DNA of 64,000 nt from assembly GCA_958299035.1 (NCBI GenBank), contig CATQJL010000124.1, positions 62,001-126,000 of the forward strand, read 5' to 3'. Below, piece by piece: positions 14,301 through 26,835 of this stretch. Position numbers and translations under genes: made by a program. The notes beneath the pieces were generated by a model. That model made no database searches. It was not told where the DNA came from and saw nothing but the letters and a program-made list of their open reading frames with translations. This stretch comes from Cylicocyclus nassatus (taxonomy: Eukaryota; Nematoda; Chromadorea; Rhabditida; Strongylidae). Each line of letters starts with the position of its first letter. The first letter of the stretch is position 1.

Positions 14301-16240
14301 CTTGACACTCCTTCGTAGGCCTTGACACTCCTTCGTGAGCCTTGACACTCCTTCGTGAGCCTTGACACTCCTTCGTGAGCCTTGACACTCCTTCGTGAGC
14401 CTTGACACTCCTTCGTGAGCCTTGACACTCCTTCGTGAGCCTTGACACTCTTTCGTGAGCCTTGACACTCCTTCGTAGGCCTTGACACTCCTTCGTGAGC
14501 CTTGACACTCCTTCGTAGGCCTTGACTCTCCTTCGTAGGCCTTGACACTCCTTCGTGAGCCTTGACACTCCTTCGTAGGCCTTGACACTCTTTCGTGAGC
14601 CTTGACACTCCTTCGTGAGCCTTGACACTCCTTCGTAGGCCTTGACACTCTTTCGTGAGCCTTGACACTCCTTCGTGAGCCTTGACACTCCTTCGTGAGC
14701 CTTGACACTCCTTCGTAGGCCTTGACACTCCTTCGTGAGCCTTGACACTCCTTCGTGAGCCTTGACACTCCTTCGTGAGCCCTGACACTCCTTCGTAGGC
14801 CTTGACACTCCTTCGTAGGCCTTGACACTCCTTCGTAGGCCTTGACTCTCCTTCGTAGGCCTTGACACTCCTTTGTGAGCCTTGACACTCCTTCGTGAGC
14901 CTTGACACTCCTTCGTGAGCCTTGACACTCCTTCGTAGGCCTTGACACTCCTTCGTGAGCCTTGACACTCCTTCGTGTGCCTTGACACTCCTTCGTAGGC
15001 CTTGACACTCCTTCGTAGGCCTTGGCTCTCCTTCGTAGGCCTTGACACTCCTTCGTGAGCCATGACACTCCTTCGTGAGCCTTGACACTCCTTCGTAAGC
15101 CTTGACACTCCTTCGTAGGCCTTGACACTCCTTCGTGAGCCTTGACACTCCTTCGTAGGCCTTGACACTCCTTCGTGAGCCTTGACACTCCTTCGTGAGC
15201 CTTGACACTCCTTCGTAGGCCTTGACTCTCCTTCGTAGGCCTTGACAATCTTTCGTGAGCCTTGACACCCCTTCGTGAGCCTTGACACTCCTTCGTGAGC
15301 CTTGACACTCTTTCGTGAGCCTTGACACTCCTTCGTAGGCCTTGACACTCCTTCGTGAGCCTTGACACTCCTTCGTAGGCCTTGACACTCCTTCGTGAGC
15401 CTTGACACTCCTTCGTGAGCCTTGACACTCCTTCGTGAGCCTTGACACTCCTTCGTGAGCCTTGACACTCCTTCGTGAGCCTTGACACTCCTTCGTGAGC
15501 CTTGACACTCTTTCGTGAGCCTTGACACTCCTTCGTAGGCCTTGACACTCCTTCGTGAGCCTTGACACTCCTTCGTAGGCCTTGACTCTCCTTCGTAGGC
15601 CTTGACACTCCTTCGTGAGCCTTGACACTCCTTCGTAGGCCTTGACACTCTTTCGTGAGCCTTGACACTCCTTCGTGAGCCTTGACACTCCTTCGTAGGC
15701 CTTGACACTCCTTCGTGAGCCATGACACTCCTTCGTGAGCCTTGACACTCCTTCGTAAGCCTTGACACTCCTTCGTGAGCCTTGACACTCCTTCGTAGGC
15801 CTTGACTCTCCTTCGTAGGCCTTGACACTCCTTCGTGAGCCTTGACACTCCTTCGTAGGCCTTGACACTCTTTCGTGAGCCTTGACACTCCTTCGTGAGC
15901 CTTGACACTCCTTCGTAGGCCTTGACACTCTTTCGTGAGCCTTGACACTCCTTCGTGAGCCTTGAGACTCCTTCGTGAGCCTTGACACTCCTTCGTAGGC
16001 CTTGACACTCTTTCGTGAGCCTTGACACTCCTTCGTGAGCCTTGACACTCCTTCGTGAGCCCTGACACTCCTTCGTAGGCCTTGACACTCCTTCGTAGGC
16101 CTTGACACTCCTTCGTAGGCCTTGACTCTCCTTCGTAGGCCTTGACACTCCTTTGTGAGCCTTGACACTCCTTCGTGAGCCTTGACACTCCTTCGTGAGC
16201 CTTGACACTCCTTCGTAGGCCTTGACACTCCTTCGTGAGC
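8321..16240. repeat. Higher-order repeat domain II, 2.0-2.16-kb period with three sub-modules
   Basis: Marker units recur here about every 2.0-2.16 kb: CTTGGCTCTC at 8721, 10721, 12881 and 15021; CTTGACAATC at 8941, 10941, 13101 and 15241; CTTAACAC with GTGTGC end at 9881, 11881 and 13881. Each period holds three copies of the 140-bp module, spaced 620, 600 and 780 bp in the first period, 620, 600 and 940 in the second, and 500, 560 and 1,080 in the third. Positions 8601-10080 match 10601-12080 at an offset of exactly 2,000 bp, with one CpG change seen at 10001 (CTTTGTAAGC) against 12001. Parts of the first period also match the third at offset 4,000 (9881-10640 to 13881-14640), and 10661-11200 matches 14961-15500 at offset 4,300. 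Copies have gained or lost whole units since they arose. Confidence 0.88.
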
Positions 16241-17500
16241 CTTAACACTCCTTCGTGTGCCTTGACACTCCTTCGTAGGCCTTGACACTCCTTCGTAGGC
16301 CTTGACACTCCTTCGTAGGCCTTGACTCTCCTTCGTGAGCCATGACACTCCTTCGTGAGCCTTGACACTCCTTCGTGAGCCATGACACTCCTTCGTGAGC
16401 CTTGACACTCCTTCGTAAGCCTTGACACTCCTTCGTAGGCCTTGACACTCCTTCGTGAGCCTTGACACTCCTTCGTGAGCCTTGACACTTCTTCGTAGGC
16501 CTTGACACTCCTTCGTGAGCCTTGACACTCCTTCGTGAGCCTTGACACTCCTTCGTAGGCCTTGACTCTCCTTCGTAGGCCTTGACACTCTTTCGTGAGC
16601 CTTGACACTCCTTCGTGAGCCTTGACACTCCTTCGTGAGCCTTGACACTCTTTCGTGAGCCTTGACACTCCTTCGTAGGCCTTGACACTCCTTCGTGAGC
16701 CTTGACACTCCTTCGTGAGCCTTGACACTCCTTCGTGAGCCTTGACACTCCTTCGTGAGCCTTGACACTCCTTCGTGAGCCTTGACACTCCTTCGTGAGC
16801 CTTGACACTCTTTCGTGAGCCTTGACACTCCTTCGTAGGCCTTGACACTCCTTCGTGAGCCTTGACACTCCTTCGTAGGCCTTGACTCTCCTTCGTAGGC
16901 CTTGACACTCCTTCGTGAGCCTTGACACTCCTTCGTGAGCCTTGACACTCCTTCGTGAGCCCTGACACTCCTTCGTAGGCCTTGACACTCCTTCGTAGGC
17001 CTTGACACTCTTTCGTAGGCCTTGACACTCCTTCGTGAGCCTTGACACTCCTTCGTAGGCCTTGACACTCCTTCGTGAGCCTTGACACTCCTTCGTGAGC
17101 CTTGACACTCCTTCGTGAGCCTTGACACTCCTTCGTGAGCCTTGACACTCCTTCGTGAGCCTTGACACTCCTTCGTGAGCCTTGACACTCTTTCGTGAGC
17201 CTTGACACTCCTTCGTAGGCCTTGACACTCCTTCGTGAGCTTTCACACTCCTTCGTAGGCCTTGACTCTCCTTCGTAGGCCTTGACACTCCTTCGTGAGC
17301 CTTGACACTCCTTCGTGAGCCTTGACACTCCTTCGTGAGCCTTGACACTCCTTCGTGAGCCTTGACACTCCTTCGTGAGCCTTGACACTCCTTCGTGAGC
17401 CTTGACACTCTTTCGTGAGCCTTGACACTCCTTCGTAGGCCTTGACACTCCTTCGTGAGCCTTGACACTCCTTCGTAGGCCTTGACTCTCCTTCGTAGGC
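16241..17500. repeat. Irregular 20-bp array between HOR domains
   Basis: This stretch opens with the CTTAAC/GTGTGC unit at 16241. Its module is altered: a third plain B follows where CTTGACT is expected, the CTTGACT unit at 16321 ends GTGAGC, and CATGAC units occur at 16341 and again at 16381. A CTTGACACTT unit is at 16481. A TTTCAC unit at 17241 gives a TGA on the - strand; the same variant reappears at 18461 and 21899. I found no long abutting duplicate of this stretch in the window. It contains only satellite units and no gene. Confidence 0.8.
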
Positions 17501-19400
17501 CTTGACACTCCTTCGTGAGCCTTGACACTCCTTCGTGAGCCTTGACACTCCTTCGTGAGCCCTGACACTCCTTCGTAGGCCTTGACACTCCTTCGTAGGC
17601 CTTGACACTCCTTCGTGAGCCTTGACACTCCTTCGTGAGCCTTGACACTCCTTCGTAGGCCTTGACACTCCTTCGTAGGCCTTGACACTCCTTCGTGAGC
17701 CTTGACACTCCTTCGTGAGCCTTGACACTCCTTCGTAGGCCTTGACACTCTTTCGTGAGCCTTGACACTCCTTCGTGAGCCTTGACACTCCTTCGTGAGC
17801 CCTGACACTCCTTCGTAGGCCTTGACACTCCTTCGTAGGCCTTGACACTCCTTCGTAGGCCTTGACTCTCCTTCGTAGGCCTTGACACTCCTTTGTGAGC
17901 CTTGACACTCCTTCGTGAGCCTTGACACTCCTTCGTGAGCCTTGACACTCCTTCGTAGGCCTTGACACTCCTTCGTGAGCCTTAACACTCCTTCGTGTGC
18001 CTTGACACTCCTTCGTAGGCCTTGACACTCCTTCGTAGGCCTTGACTCTCCTTCGTAGGCCTTGACACTCCTTCGTGAGCCTTGACACTCCTTCGTAGGC
18101 CTTGACTCTCCTTCGTAGGCCTTGACACTCCTTCGTGAGCCTTGACACTCCTTCGTGAGCCTTGACACTCCTTCGTGAGCCCTGACACTCCTTCGTAGGC
18201 CTTGACACTCCTTCGTAGGCCTTGACACTCTTTCGTAGGCCTTGACACTCCTTCGTGAGCCTTGACACTCCTTCGTAGGCCTTGACACTCCTTCGTGAGC
18301 CTTGACACTCCTTCGTGAGCCTTGACACTCCTTCGTGAGCCTTGACACTCCTTCGTGAGCCTTGACACTCCTTCGTGAGCCTTGACACTCCTTCGTGAGC
18401 CTTGACACTCTTTCGTGAGCCTTGACACTCCTTCGTAGGCCTTGACACTCCTTCGTGAGCTTTCACACTCCTTCGTAGGCCTTGACTCTCCTTCGTAGGC
18501 CTTGACACTCCTTCGTGAGCCTTGACACTCCTTCGTGAGCCTTGACACTCCTTCGTGAGCCTTGACACTCCTTCGTGAGCCTTGACACTCCTTCGTGAGC
18601 CTTGACACTCCTTCGTGAGCCTTGACACTCTTTCGTGAGCCTTGACACTCCTTCGTAGGCCTTGACACTCCTTCGTGAGCCTTGACACTCCTTCGTAGGC
18701 CTTGACTCTCCTTCGTAGGCCTTGACACTCCTTCGTGAGCCTTGACACTCCTTCGTGAGCCTTGACACTCCTTCGTGAGCCCTGACACTCCTTCGTAGGC
18801 CTTGACACTCCTTCGTAGGCCTTGACACTCCTTCGTGAGCCTTGACACTCCTTCGTGAGCCTTGACACTCCTTCGTAGGCCTTGACACTCCTTCGTAGGC
18901 CTTGACACTCCTTCGTGAGCCTTGACACTCCTTCGTGAGCCTTGACACTCCTTCGTAGGCCTTGACACTCTTTCGTGAGCCTTGACACTCCTTCGTGAGC
19001 CTTGACACTCCTTCGTGAGCCCTGACACTCCTTCGTAGGCCTTGACACTCCTTCGTAGGCCTTGACACTCCTTCGTAGGCCTTGACTCTCCTTCGTAGGC
19101 CTTGACACTCCTTTGTGAGCCTTGACACTCCTTCGTGAGCCTTGACACTCCTTCGTGAGCCTTGACACTCCTTCGTAGGCCTTGACTCTCCTTCGTAGGC
19201 CTTGGCACTCCTTCGTGAGCCTTGACACTCCTTCGTGAGCCTTGACACTCCTTCGTGAGCCTTGACACTCCTTCGTGAGCCTTGACACTCCTTCGTGAGC
19301 CTTGACACTCCTTCGTGAGCCTTGACACTCTTTCGTGAGCCTTGACACTCCTTCGTAGGCCTTGACACTCCTTCGTGAGCCTTGACACTCCTTCGTAGGC

Positions 19401-19419
19401 CTTGACCTCCTTCGTAGGC
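19401..19419. repeat. 19-bp unit, 1-bp deletion (CTTGACCTCC form)
   Basis: The unit reads CTTGACCTCCTTCGTAGGC, a B unit that has lost the A at position 7. It shifts the 20-bp phase by one. The same lesion is present at 22839-22857 and 25597-25615 in matching surroundings, so the three share one origin. Confidence 0.95.
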
Positions 19420-19659
19420 CTTGACACTCCTTCGTGAGCCTTGACACTCCTTCGTGAGCCTTGACACTCCTTCGTGAGCACTGACACTCCTTCGTAGGCC
19501 TTGACACTCCTTCGTAGGCCTTGACACTCCTTCTTGAGCCTTGACACTCCTTCGTGAGCCTTGACACTCCTTCGTAGGCCTTGACACTCCTTCGTAGGCC
19601 TTGACACTCCTTCGTGAGCCTTGACACTCCTTCGTGAGCCTTGACACTCCTTCGTAGGC

Positions 19660-19678
19660 CTTGACTCTCCTTCGTAGC
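19660..19678. repeat. 19-bp unit, 1-bp deletion (GTAGC end)
   Basis: This CTTGACT-type B unit ends GTAGC instead of GTAGGC, losing one G. It recurs only at 23098-23116. The third relative, near 25856, keeps the full 20 bp. Confidence 0.95.
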
Positions 19679-22600
19679 CTTGACACTCCTTCGTGAGCCT
19701 TGACACTCCTTCGTGAGCCTTGACACTCCTTCGTAGGCCTTGACACTCTTTCGTGAGCCTTGACACTCCTTCGTGAGCCTTGACACTCCTTCGTGAGCCC
19801 TGACACTCCTTCGTAGGCCTTGACACTCCTTCGTAGGCCTTGACACTCCTTCGTAGGCCTTGACTCTCCTTCGTAGGCCTTGACACTCCTTTGTGAGCCT
19901 TGACACTCCTTCGTGAGCCTTGACACTCCTTCGTGAGCCTTGACACTCCTTCGTAGGCCTTGACACTCCTTCGTGAGCCTTAACACTCCTTCGTGTGCCT
20001 TGACACTCCTTCGTAGGCCTTGACACTCCTTCGTAGGCCTTGACTCTCCTTCGTAGGCCTTGACACTCCTTCGTGAGCCATGACACTCCTTCGTGAGCCT
20101 TGACACTCCTTCGTAAGCCTTGACACTCCTTCGTAGGCCTTGACACTCCTTCGTGAGCCTTGACACTCCTTCGTAGGCCTTGACACTCCTTCGTAGGCCT
20201 TGACACTCCTTCGTGAGCCTTGACACTCCTTCGTGAGCCTTGACACTCCTTCGTAGGCCTTGACTCTCCTTCGTAGGCCTTGACACTCTTTCGTGAGCCT
20301 TGACACTCCTTCGTGAGCCTTGACACTCCTTCGTGAGCCTTGACACTCTTTCGTGAGCCTTGACACTCCTTCGTAGGCCTTGACACTCCTTCGTGAGCCT
20401 TGACACTCCTTCGTAGGCCTTGACACTCCTTCGTGAGCCTTGACACTCCTTCGTGAGCCTTGACACTCCTTCGTGAGCCTTGACACTCCTTCGTGAGCCT
20501 TGACACTCTTTCGTGAGCCTTGACACTCCTTCGTAGGCCTTGACACTCCTTCGTGAGCCTTGACACTCCTTCGTAGGCCTTGACACTCCTTCGTGAGCCT
20601 TGACACTCCTTCGTGAGCCTTGACACTCCTTCGTGAGCCTTGACACTCCTTCGTGAGCCTTGACACTCCTTCGTGAGCCTTGACACTCCTTCGTGAGCCC
20701 TGACACTCTTTCGTAGGCCTTGACACTCCTTCGTGAGCCTTGACACTCTTTCGTAGGCCTTGACACTCCTTCGTGAGCCTTGACACTCCTTCGTAGGCCT
20801 TGACACTCCTTCGTGAGCCTTGACACTCCTTCGTGAGCCTTGACACTCCTTCGTGAGCCTTGACACTCCTTCGTGAGCCTTGACACTCCTTCGTGAGCCT
20901 TGACACTCCTTCGTGAGCCTTGACACTCTTTCGTGAGCCTTGACACTCCTTCGTGAGCCTTGACACTCCTTCGTGAGCCTTGACACTCCTTCGTGAGCCC
21001 TGACACTCCTTCGTAGGCCTTGACACTCCTTCGTAGGCCTTGACACTCCTTCGTGAGCCTTGACACTCCTTCGTGAGCCTTGACACTCCTTCGTAGGCCT
21101 TGACACTCCTTCGTAGGCCTTGACACTCCTTCGTGAGCCTTGACACTCCTTCGTGAGCCTTGACACTCCTTCGTAGGCCTTGACACTCTTTCGTGAGCCT
21201 TGACACTCCTTCGTGAGCCTTGACACTCCTTCGTGAGCCCTGACACTCCTTCGTAGGCCTTGACACTCCTTCGTAGGCCTTGACACTCCTTCGTAGGCCT
21301 TGACTCTCCTTCGTAGGCCTTGACACTCCTTTGTGAGCCTTGACACTCCTTCGTGAGCCTTGACACTCCTTCGTGAGCCTTGACACTCCTTCGTAGGCCT
21401 TGACACTCCTTCGTGAGCCTTAACACTCCTTCGTGTGCCTTGACACTCCTTCGTAGGCCTTGACACTCCTTCGTAGGCCTTGACTCTCCTTCGTAGGCCT
21501 TGACACTCCTTCGTGAGCCTTGACACTCCTTCGTAGGCCTTGACTCTCCTTCGTAGGCCTTGACACTCCTTCGTGAGCCTTGACACTCCTTCGTGAGCCT
21601 TGACACTCCTTCGTGAGCCCTGACACTCCTTCGTAGGCCTTGACACTCCTTCGTAGGCCTTGACACTCTTTCGTAGGCCTTGACACTCCTTCGTGAGCCT
21701 TGACACTCCTTCGTAGGCCTTGACACTCCTTCGTGAGCCTTGACACTCCTTCGTGAGCCTTGACACTCCTTCGTGAGCCTTGACACTCCTTCGTGAGCCT
21801 TGACACTCCTTCGTGAGCCTTGACACTCCTTCGTGAGCCTTGACACTCTTTCGTGAGCCTTGACACTCCTTCGTAGGCCTTGACACTCCTTCGTGAGCTT
21901 TCACACTCCTTCGTAGGCCTTGACTCTCCTTCGTAGGCCTTGACACTCCTTCGTGAGCCTTGACACTCCTTCGTGAGCCTTGACACTCCTTCGTGAGCCT
22001 TGACACTCCTTCGTGAGCCTTGACACTCCTTCGTGAGCCTTGACACTCCTTCGTGAGCCTTGACACTCTTTCGTGAGCCTTGACACTCCTTCGTAGGCCT
22101 TGACACTCCTTCGTGAGCCTTGACACTCCTTCGTAGGCCTTGACTCTCCTTCGTAGGCCTTGACACTCCTTCGTGAGCCTTGACACTCCTTCGTGAGCCT
22201 TGACACTCCTTCGTGAGCCCTGACACTCCTTCGTAGGCCTTGACACTCCTTCGTAGGCCTTGACACTCCTTCGTGAGCCTTGACACTCCTTCGTGAGCCT
22301 TGACACTCCTTCGTAGGCCTTGACACTCCTTCGTAGGCCTTGACACTCCTTCGTGAGCCTTGACACTCCTTCGTGAGCCTTGACACTCCTTCGTAGGCCT
22401 TGACACTCTTTCGTGAGCCTTGACACTCCTTCGTGAGCCTTGACACTCCTTCGTGAGCCCTGACACTCCTTCGTAGGCCTTGACACTCCTTCGTAGGCCT
22501 TGACACTCCTTCGTAGGCCTTGACTCTCCTTCGTAGGCCTTGACACTCCTTTGTGAGCCTTGACACTCCTTCGTGAGCCTTGACACTCCTTCGTGAGCCT

Positions 22601-22838
22601 TGACACTCCTTCGTAGGCCTTGACTCTCCTTCGTAGGCCTTGGCACTCCTTCGTGAGCCTTGACACTCCTTCGTGAGCCTTGACACTCCTTCGTGAGCCT
22701 TGACACTCCTTCGTGAGCCTTGACACTCCTTCGTGAGCCTTGACACTCCTTCGTGAGCCTTGACACTCTTTCGTGAGCCTTGACACTCCTTCGTAGGCCT
22801 TGACACTCCTTCGTGAGCCTTGACACTCCTTCGTAGGC

Positions 22839-22857
22839 CTTGACCTCCTTCGTAGGC
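22839..22857. repeat. 19-bp unit, second copy of the CTTGACCTCC deletion
   Basis: Identical to the unit at 19401 and lying 3,438 bp downstream of it, inside the second copy of the tandem pair. It moves the repeat phase from 19 to 18 mod 20. Confidence 0.95.
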
Positions 22858-23097
22858 CTTGACACTCCTTCGTGAGCCTTGACACTCCTTCGTGAGCCTT
22901 GACACTCCTTCGTGAGCACTGACACTCCTTCGTAGGCCTTGACACTCCTTCGTAGGCCTTGACACTCCTTCTTGAGCCTTGACACTCCTTCGTGAGCCTT
23001 GACACTCCTTCGTAGGCCTTGACACTCCTTCGTAGGCCTTGACACTCCTTCGTGAGCCTTGACACTCCTTCGTGAGCCTTGACACTCCTTCGTAGGC

Positions 23098-23116
23098 CTT
23101 GACTCTCCTTCGTAGC
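23098..23116. repeat. 19-bp unit, second copy of the GTAGC deletion
   Basis: Identical to the unit at 19660 and 3,438 bp downstream of it. It moves the repeat phase from 18 to 17 mod 20. Confidence 0.95.
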
Positions 23117-24376
23117 CTTGACACTCCTTCGTGAGCCTTGACACTCCTTCGTGAGCCTTGACACTCCTTCGTAGGCCTTGACACTCTTTCGTGAGCCTTG
23201 ACACTCCTTCGTGAGCCTTGACACTCCTTCGTGAGCCCTGACACTCCTTCGTAGGCCTTGACACTCCTTCGTAGGCCTTGACACTCCTTCGTAGGCCTTG
23301 ACTCTCCTTCGTAGGCCTTGACACTCCTTTGTGAGCCTTGACACTCCTTCGTGAGCCTTGACACTCCTTCGTGAGCCTTGACACTCCTTCGTAGGCCTTG
23401 ACACTCCTTCGTGAGCCTTAACACTCCTTCGTGTGCCTTGACACTCCTTCGTAGGCCTTGACACTCCTTCGTAGGCCTTGACTCTCCTTCGTAGGCCTTG
23501 ACACTCCTTCGTGAGCCATGACACTCCTTCGTGAGCCTTGACACTCCTTCGTAAGCCTTGACACTCCTTCGTAGGCCTTGACACTCCTTCGTGAGCCTTG
23601 ACACTCCTTCGTAGGCCTTGACACTCCTTCGTAGGCCTTGACACTCCTTCGTGAGCCTTGACACTCCTTCGTGAGCCTTGACACTCCTTCGTAGGCCTTG
23701 ACTCTCCTTCGTAGGCCTTGACACTCTTTCGTGAGCCTTGACACTCCTTCGTGAGCCTTGACACTCCTTCGTGAGCCTTGACACTCTTTCGTGAGCCTTG
23801 ACACTCCTTCGTAGGCCTTGACACTCCTTCGTGAGCCTTGACACTCCTTCGTAGGCCTTGACACTCCTTCGTGAGCCTTGACACTCCTTCGTGAGCCTTG
23901 ACACTCCTTCGTGAGCCTTGACACTCCTTCGTGAGCCTTGACACTCTTTCGTGAGCCTTGACACTCCTTCGTAGGCCTTGACACTCCTTCGTGAGCCTTG
24001 ACACTCCTTCGTAGGCCTTGACACTCCTTCGTGAGCCTTGACACTCCTTCGTGAGCCTTGACACTCCTTCGTGAGCCTTGACACTCCTTCGTGAGCCTTG
24101 ACACTCCTTCGTGAGCCTTGACACTCCTTCGTGAGCCCTGACACTCTTTCGTAGGCCTTGACACTCCTTCGTGAGCCTTGACACTCTTTCGTAGGCCTTG
24201 ACACTCCTTCGTGAGCCTTGACACTCCTTCGTAGGCCTTGACACTCCTTCGTGAGCCTTGACACTCCTTCGTGAGCCTTGACACTCCTTCGTGAGCCTTG
24301 ACACTCCTTCGTGAGCCTTGACACTCCTTCGTGAGCCTTGACACTCCTTCGTGAGCCTTGACACTCTTTCGTGAGC

Positions 24377-26835
24377 CTTGACACTCCTTCGTGAGCCTTG
24401 ACACTCCTTCGTGAGCCCTGACACTCCTTCGTAGGCCTTGACACTCCTTCGTAGGCCTTGACACTCCTTCGTGAGCCTTGACACTCCTTCGTGAGCCTTG
24501 ACACTCCTTCGTGAGCCTTGACACTCCTTCGTGAGCCTTGACACTCCTTCGTGAGCCTTGACACTCCTTCGTGAGCCTTGACACTCTTTCGTGAGCCTTG
24601 ACACTCCTTCGTAGGCCTTGACACTCCTTCGTGAGCCTTGACACTCCTTCGTAGGCCTTGACTCTCCTTCGTAGGCCTTGACACTCCTTCGTGAGCCTTG
24701 ACACTCCTTCGTGAGCCTTGACACTCCTTCGTGAGCCCTGACACTCCTTCGTAGGCCTTGACACTCCTTCGTAGGCCTTGACACTCCTTCGTAAGCCTTG
24801 ACACTCCTTCGTGAGCCTTGACACTCCTTCGTGAGCCTTGACACTCCTTCGTGAGCCTTGACACTCCTTCGTGAGCCTTGACACTCCTTCGTGAGCCTTG
24901 ACACTCCTTCGTGAGCCTTGACACTCTTTCGTGAGCCTTGACACTCCTTCGTAGGCCTTGACACTCCTTCGTGAGCCTTGACACTCCTTCGTAGGCCTTG
25001 ACTCTCCTTCGTAGGCCTTGACACTCCTTCGTGAGCCTTGACACTCCTTCGTGAGCCTTGACACTCCTTCGTGAGCCCTGACACTCCTTCGTAGGCCTTG
25101 ACACTCCTTCGTAGGCCTTGACACTCTTTCGTAGGCCTTGACACTCCTTCGTGAGCCTTGACACTCCTTCGTAGGCCTTGACACTCCTTCGTGAGCCTTG
25201 ACACTCCTTCGTGAGCCTTGACACTCCTTCGTGAGCCTTGACACTCCTTCGTGAGCCTTGACACTCCTTCGTGAGCCTTGACACTCCTTCGTGAGCCTTG
25301 ACACTCTTTCGTGAGCCTTGACACTCCTTCGTAGGCCTTGACACTCCTTCGTGAGCCTTGACACTCCTTCGTAGGCCTTGACTCTCCTTCGTAGGCCTTG
25401 GCACTCCTTCGTGAGCCTTGACACTCCTTCGTGAGCCTTGACACTCCTTCGTGAGCCTTGACACTCCTTCGTGAGCCTTGACACTCCTTCGTGAGCCTTG
25501 ACACTCCTTCGTGAGCCTTGACACTCTTTCGTGAGCCTTGACACTCCTTCGTAGGCCTTGACACTCCTTCGTGAGCCTTGACACTCCTTCGTAGGCCTTG
25601 ACCTCCTTCGTAGGCCTTGACACTCCTTCGAGAGCCTTGACACTCCTTCGTGAGCCTTGACACTCCTTCGTGAGCCCTGACACTCCTTCGTAGGCCTTGA
25701 CACTCCTTCGTAGGCCTTGACACTCCTTCGTGAGCCTTGACACTCCTTCGTGAGCCTTGACACTCCTTCGTAGGCCTTGACACTCCTTCGTAGGCCTTGA
25801 CACTCCTTCGTGAGCCTTGACACTCCTTCGTGAGCCTTGACACTCCTTCGTAGGCCTTGACTCTCCTTCGTAGGCCTTGACACTCCTTCGTGAGCCTTGA
25901 CACTCCTTCGTGAGCCTTGACACTCCTTCGTAGGCCTTGACACTCTTTCGTGAGCCTTGACACTCCTTCGTGAGCCTTGACACTCCTTCGTGAGCCCTGA
26001 CACTCCTTCGTAGGCCTTGACACTCCTTCGTAGGCCTTGACACTCCTTCGTAGGCCTTGACTCTCCTTCGTAGGCCTTGACACTCCTTTGTGAGCCTTGA
26101 CACTCCTTCGTGAGCCTTGACACTCCTTCGTGAGCCTTGACACTCCTTCGTAGGCCTTGACACTCCTTCGTGAGCCTTAACACTCCTTCGTGTGCCTTGA
26201 CACTCCTTCGTAGGCCTTGACACTCCTTCGTAGGCCTTGACTCTCCTTCGTAGGCCTTGACACTCCTTCGTGAGCCATGACACTCCTTCGTGAGCCTTGA
26301 CACTCCTTCGTAAGCCTTGACACTCCTTCGTAGGCCTTGACACTCCTTCGTGAGCCTTGACACTCCTTCGTAGGCCTTGACACTCCTTCGTAGGCCTTGA
26401 CACTCCTTCGTGAGCCTTGACACTCCTTCGTGAGCCTTGACACTCCTTCGTAGGCCTTGACTCTCCTTCGTAGGCCTTGACACTCTTTCGTGAGCCTTGA
26501 CACTCCTTCGTGAGCCTTGACACTCCTTCGTGAGCCTTGACACTCTTTCGTGAGCCTTGACACTCCTTCGTAGGCCTTGACACTCCTTCGTGAGCCTTGA
26601 CACTCCTTCGTAGGCCTTGACACTCCTTCGTGAGCCTTGACACTCCTTCGTGAGCCTTGACACTCCTTCGTGAGCCTTGACACTCCTTCGTGAGCCTTGA
26701 CACTCCTTCGTGAGCCTTGACACTCCTTCGTGAGCCTTGACACTCTTTCGTGAGCCTTGACACTCCTTCGTAGGCCTTGACACTCCTTCGTGAGCCTTGA
26801 CACTCCTTCGTAGGCCTTGACTCTCCTTCGTAGGC
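24377..26835. repeat. Partial, more distant third copy of the 3.4-kb block, plus mosaic units
   Basis: After a short match to the start of the 3,438-bp block the order changes. From about 25140 it again resembles the block, with CTTGGCAC at 25397 and the CTTGACCTCC 19-bp unit at 25597, and it ends with the CTTAAC unit at 26176 and the first units of the next module. This copy lacks the ACTGAC and CTTCTTGAGC changes and the second 1-bp deletion of the other two copies, having the usual CCTGAC, CTTCGT and GTAGGC forms. It has a private unit ending CGAGAGC at 25616-25635. It therefore branched off before the other two copies were duplicated. No gene is present. Confidence 0.82.
25597..25615. repeat. 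19-bp unit, third copy of the CTTGACCTCC deletion
   Basis: Same lesion as at 19401 and 22839, in the older partial copy. It moves the repeat phase from 17 to 16 mod 20. Confidence 0.95.

Larger units (their letters stand above)
17501..24376. repeat. 3,438-bp tandem pair (172 units per copy) carrying two shared 1-bp deletions
   Basis: 17501-20938 and 20939-24376 abut exactly at an offset of 3,438 bp. Shared rare units are CTTAAC at 17981/21419 and 19979/23417, TTTCAC at 18461/21899, CTTGGCAC at 19201/22639, the 19-bp unit at 19401/22839, ACTGAC at 19480/22918, a nearby CTTCTTGAGC in each copy, and the second 19-bp unit at 19660/23098. The two 19-bp units explain why the offset is 3,438 and not 3,440. 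I found no difference between the copies where I compared them. The pattern restarts at 24377, but soon with one unit missing and then a different order, so a third copy is only partial. Confidence 0.9.
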
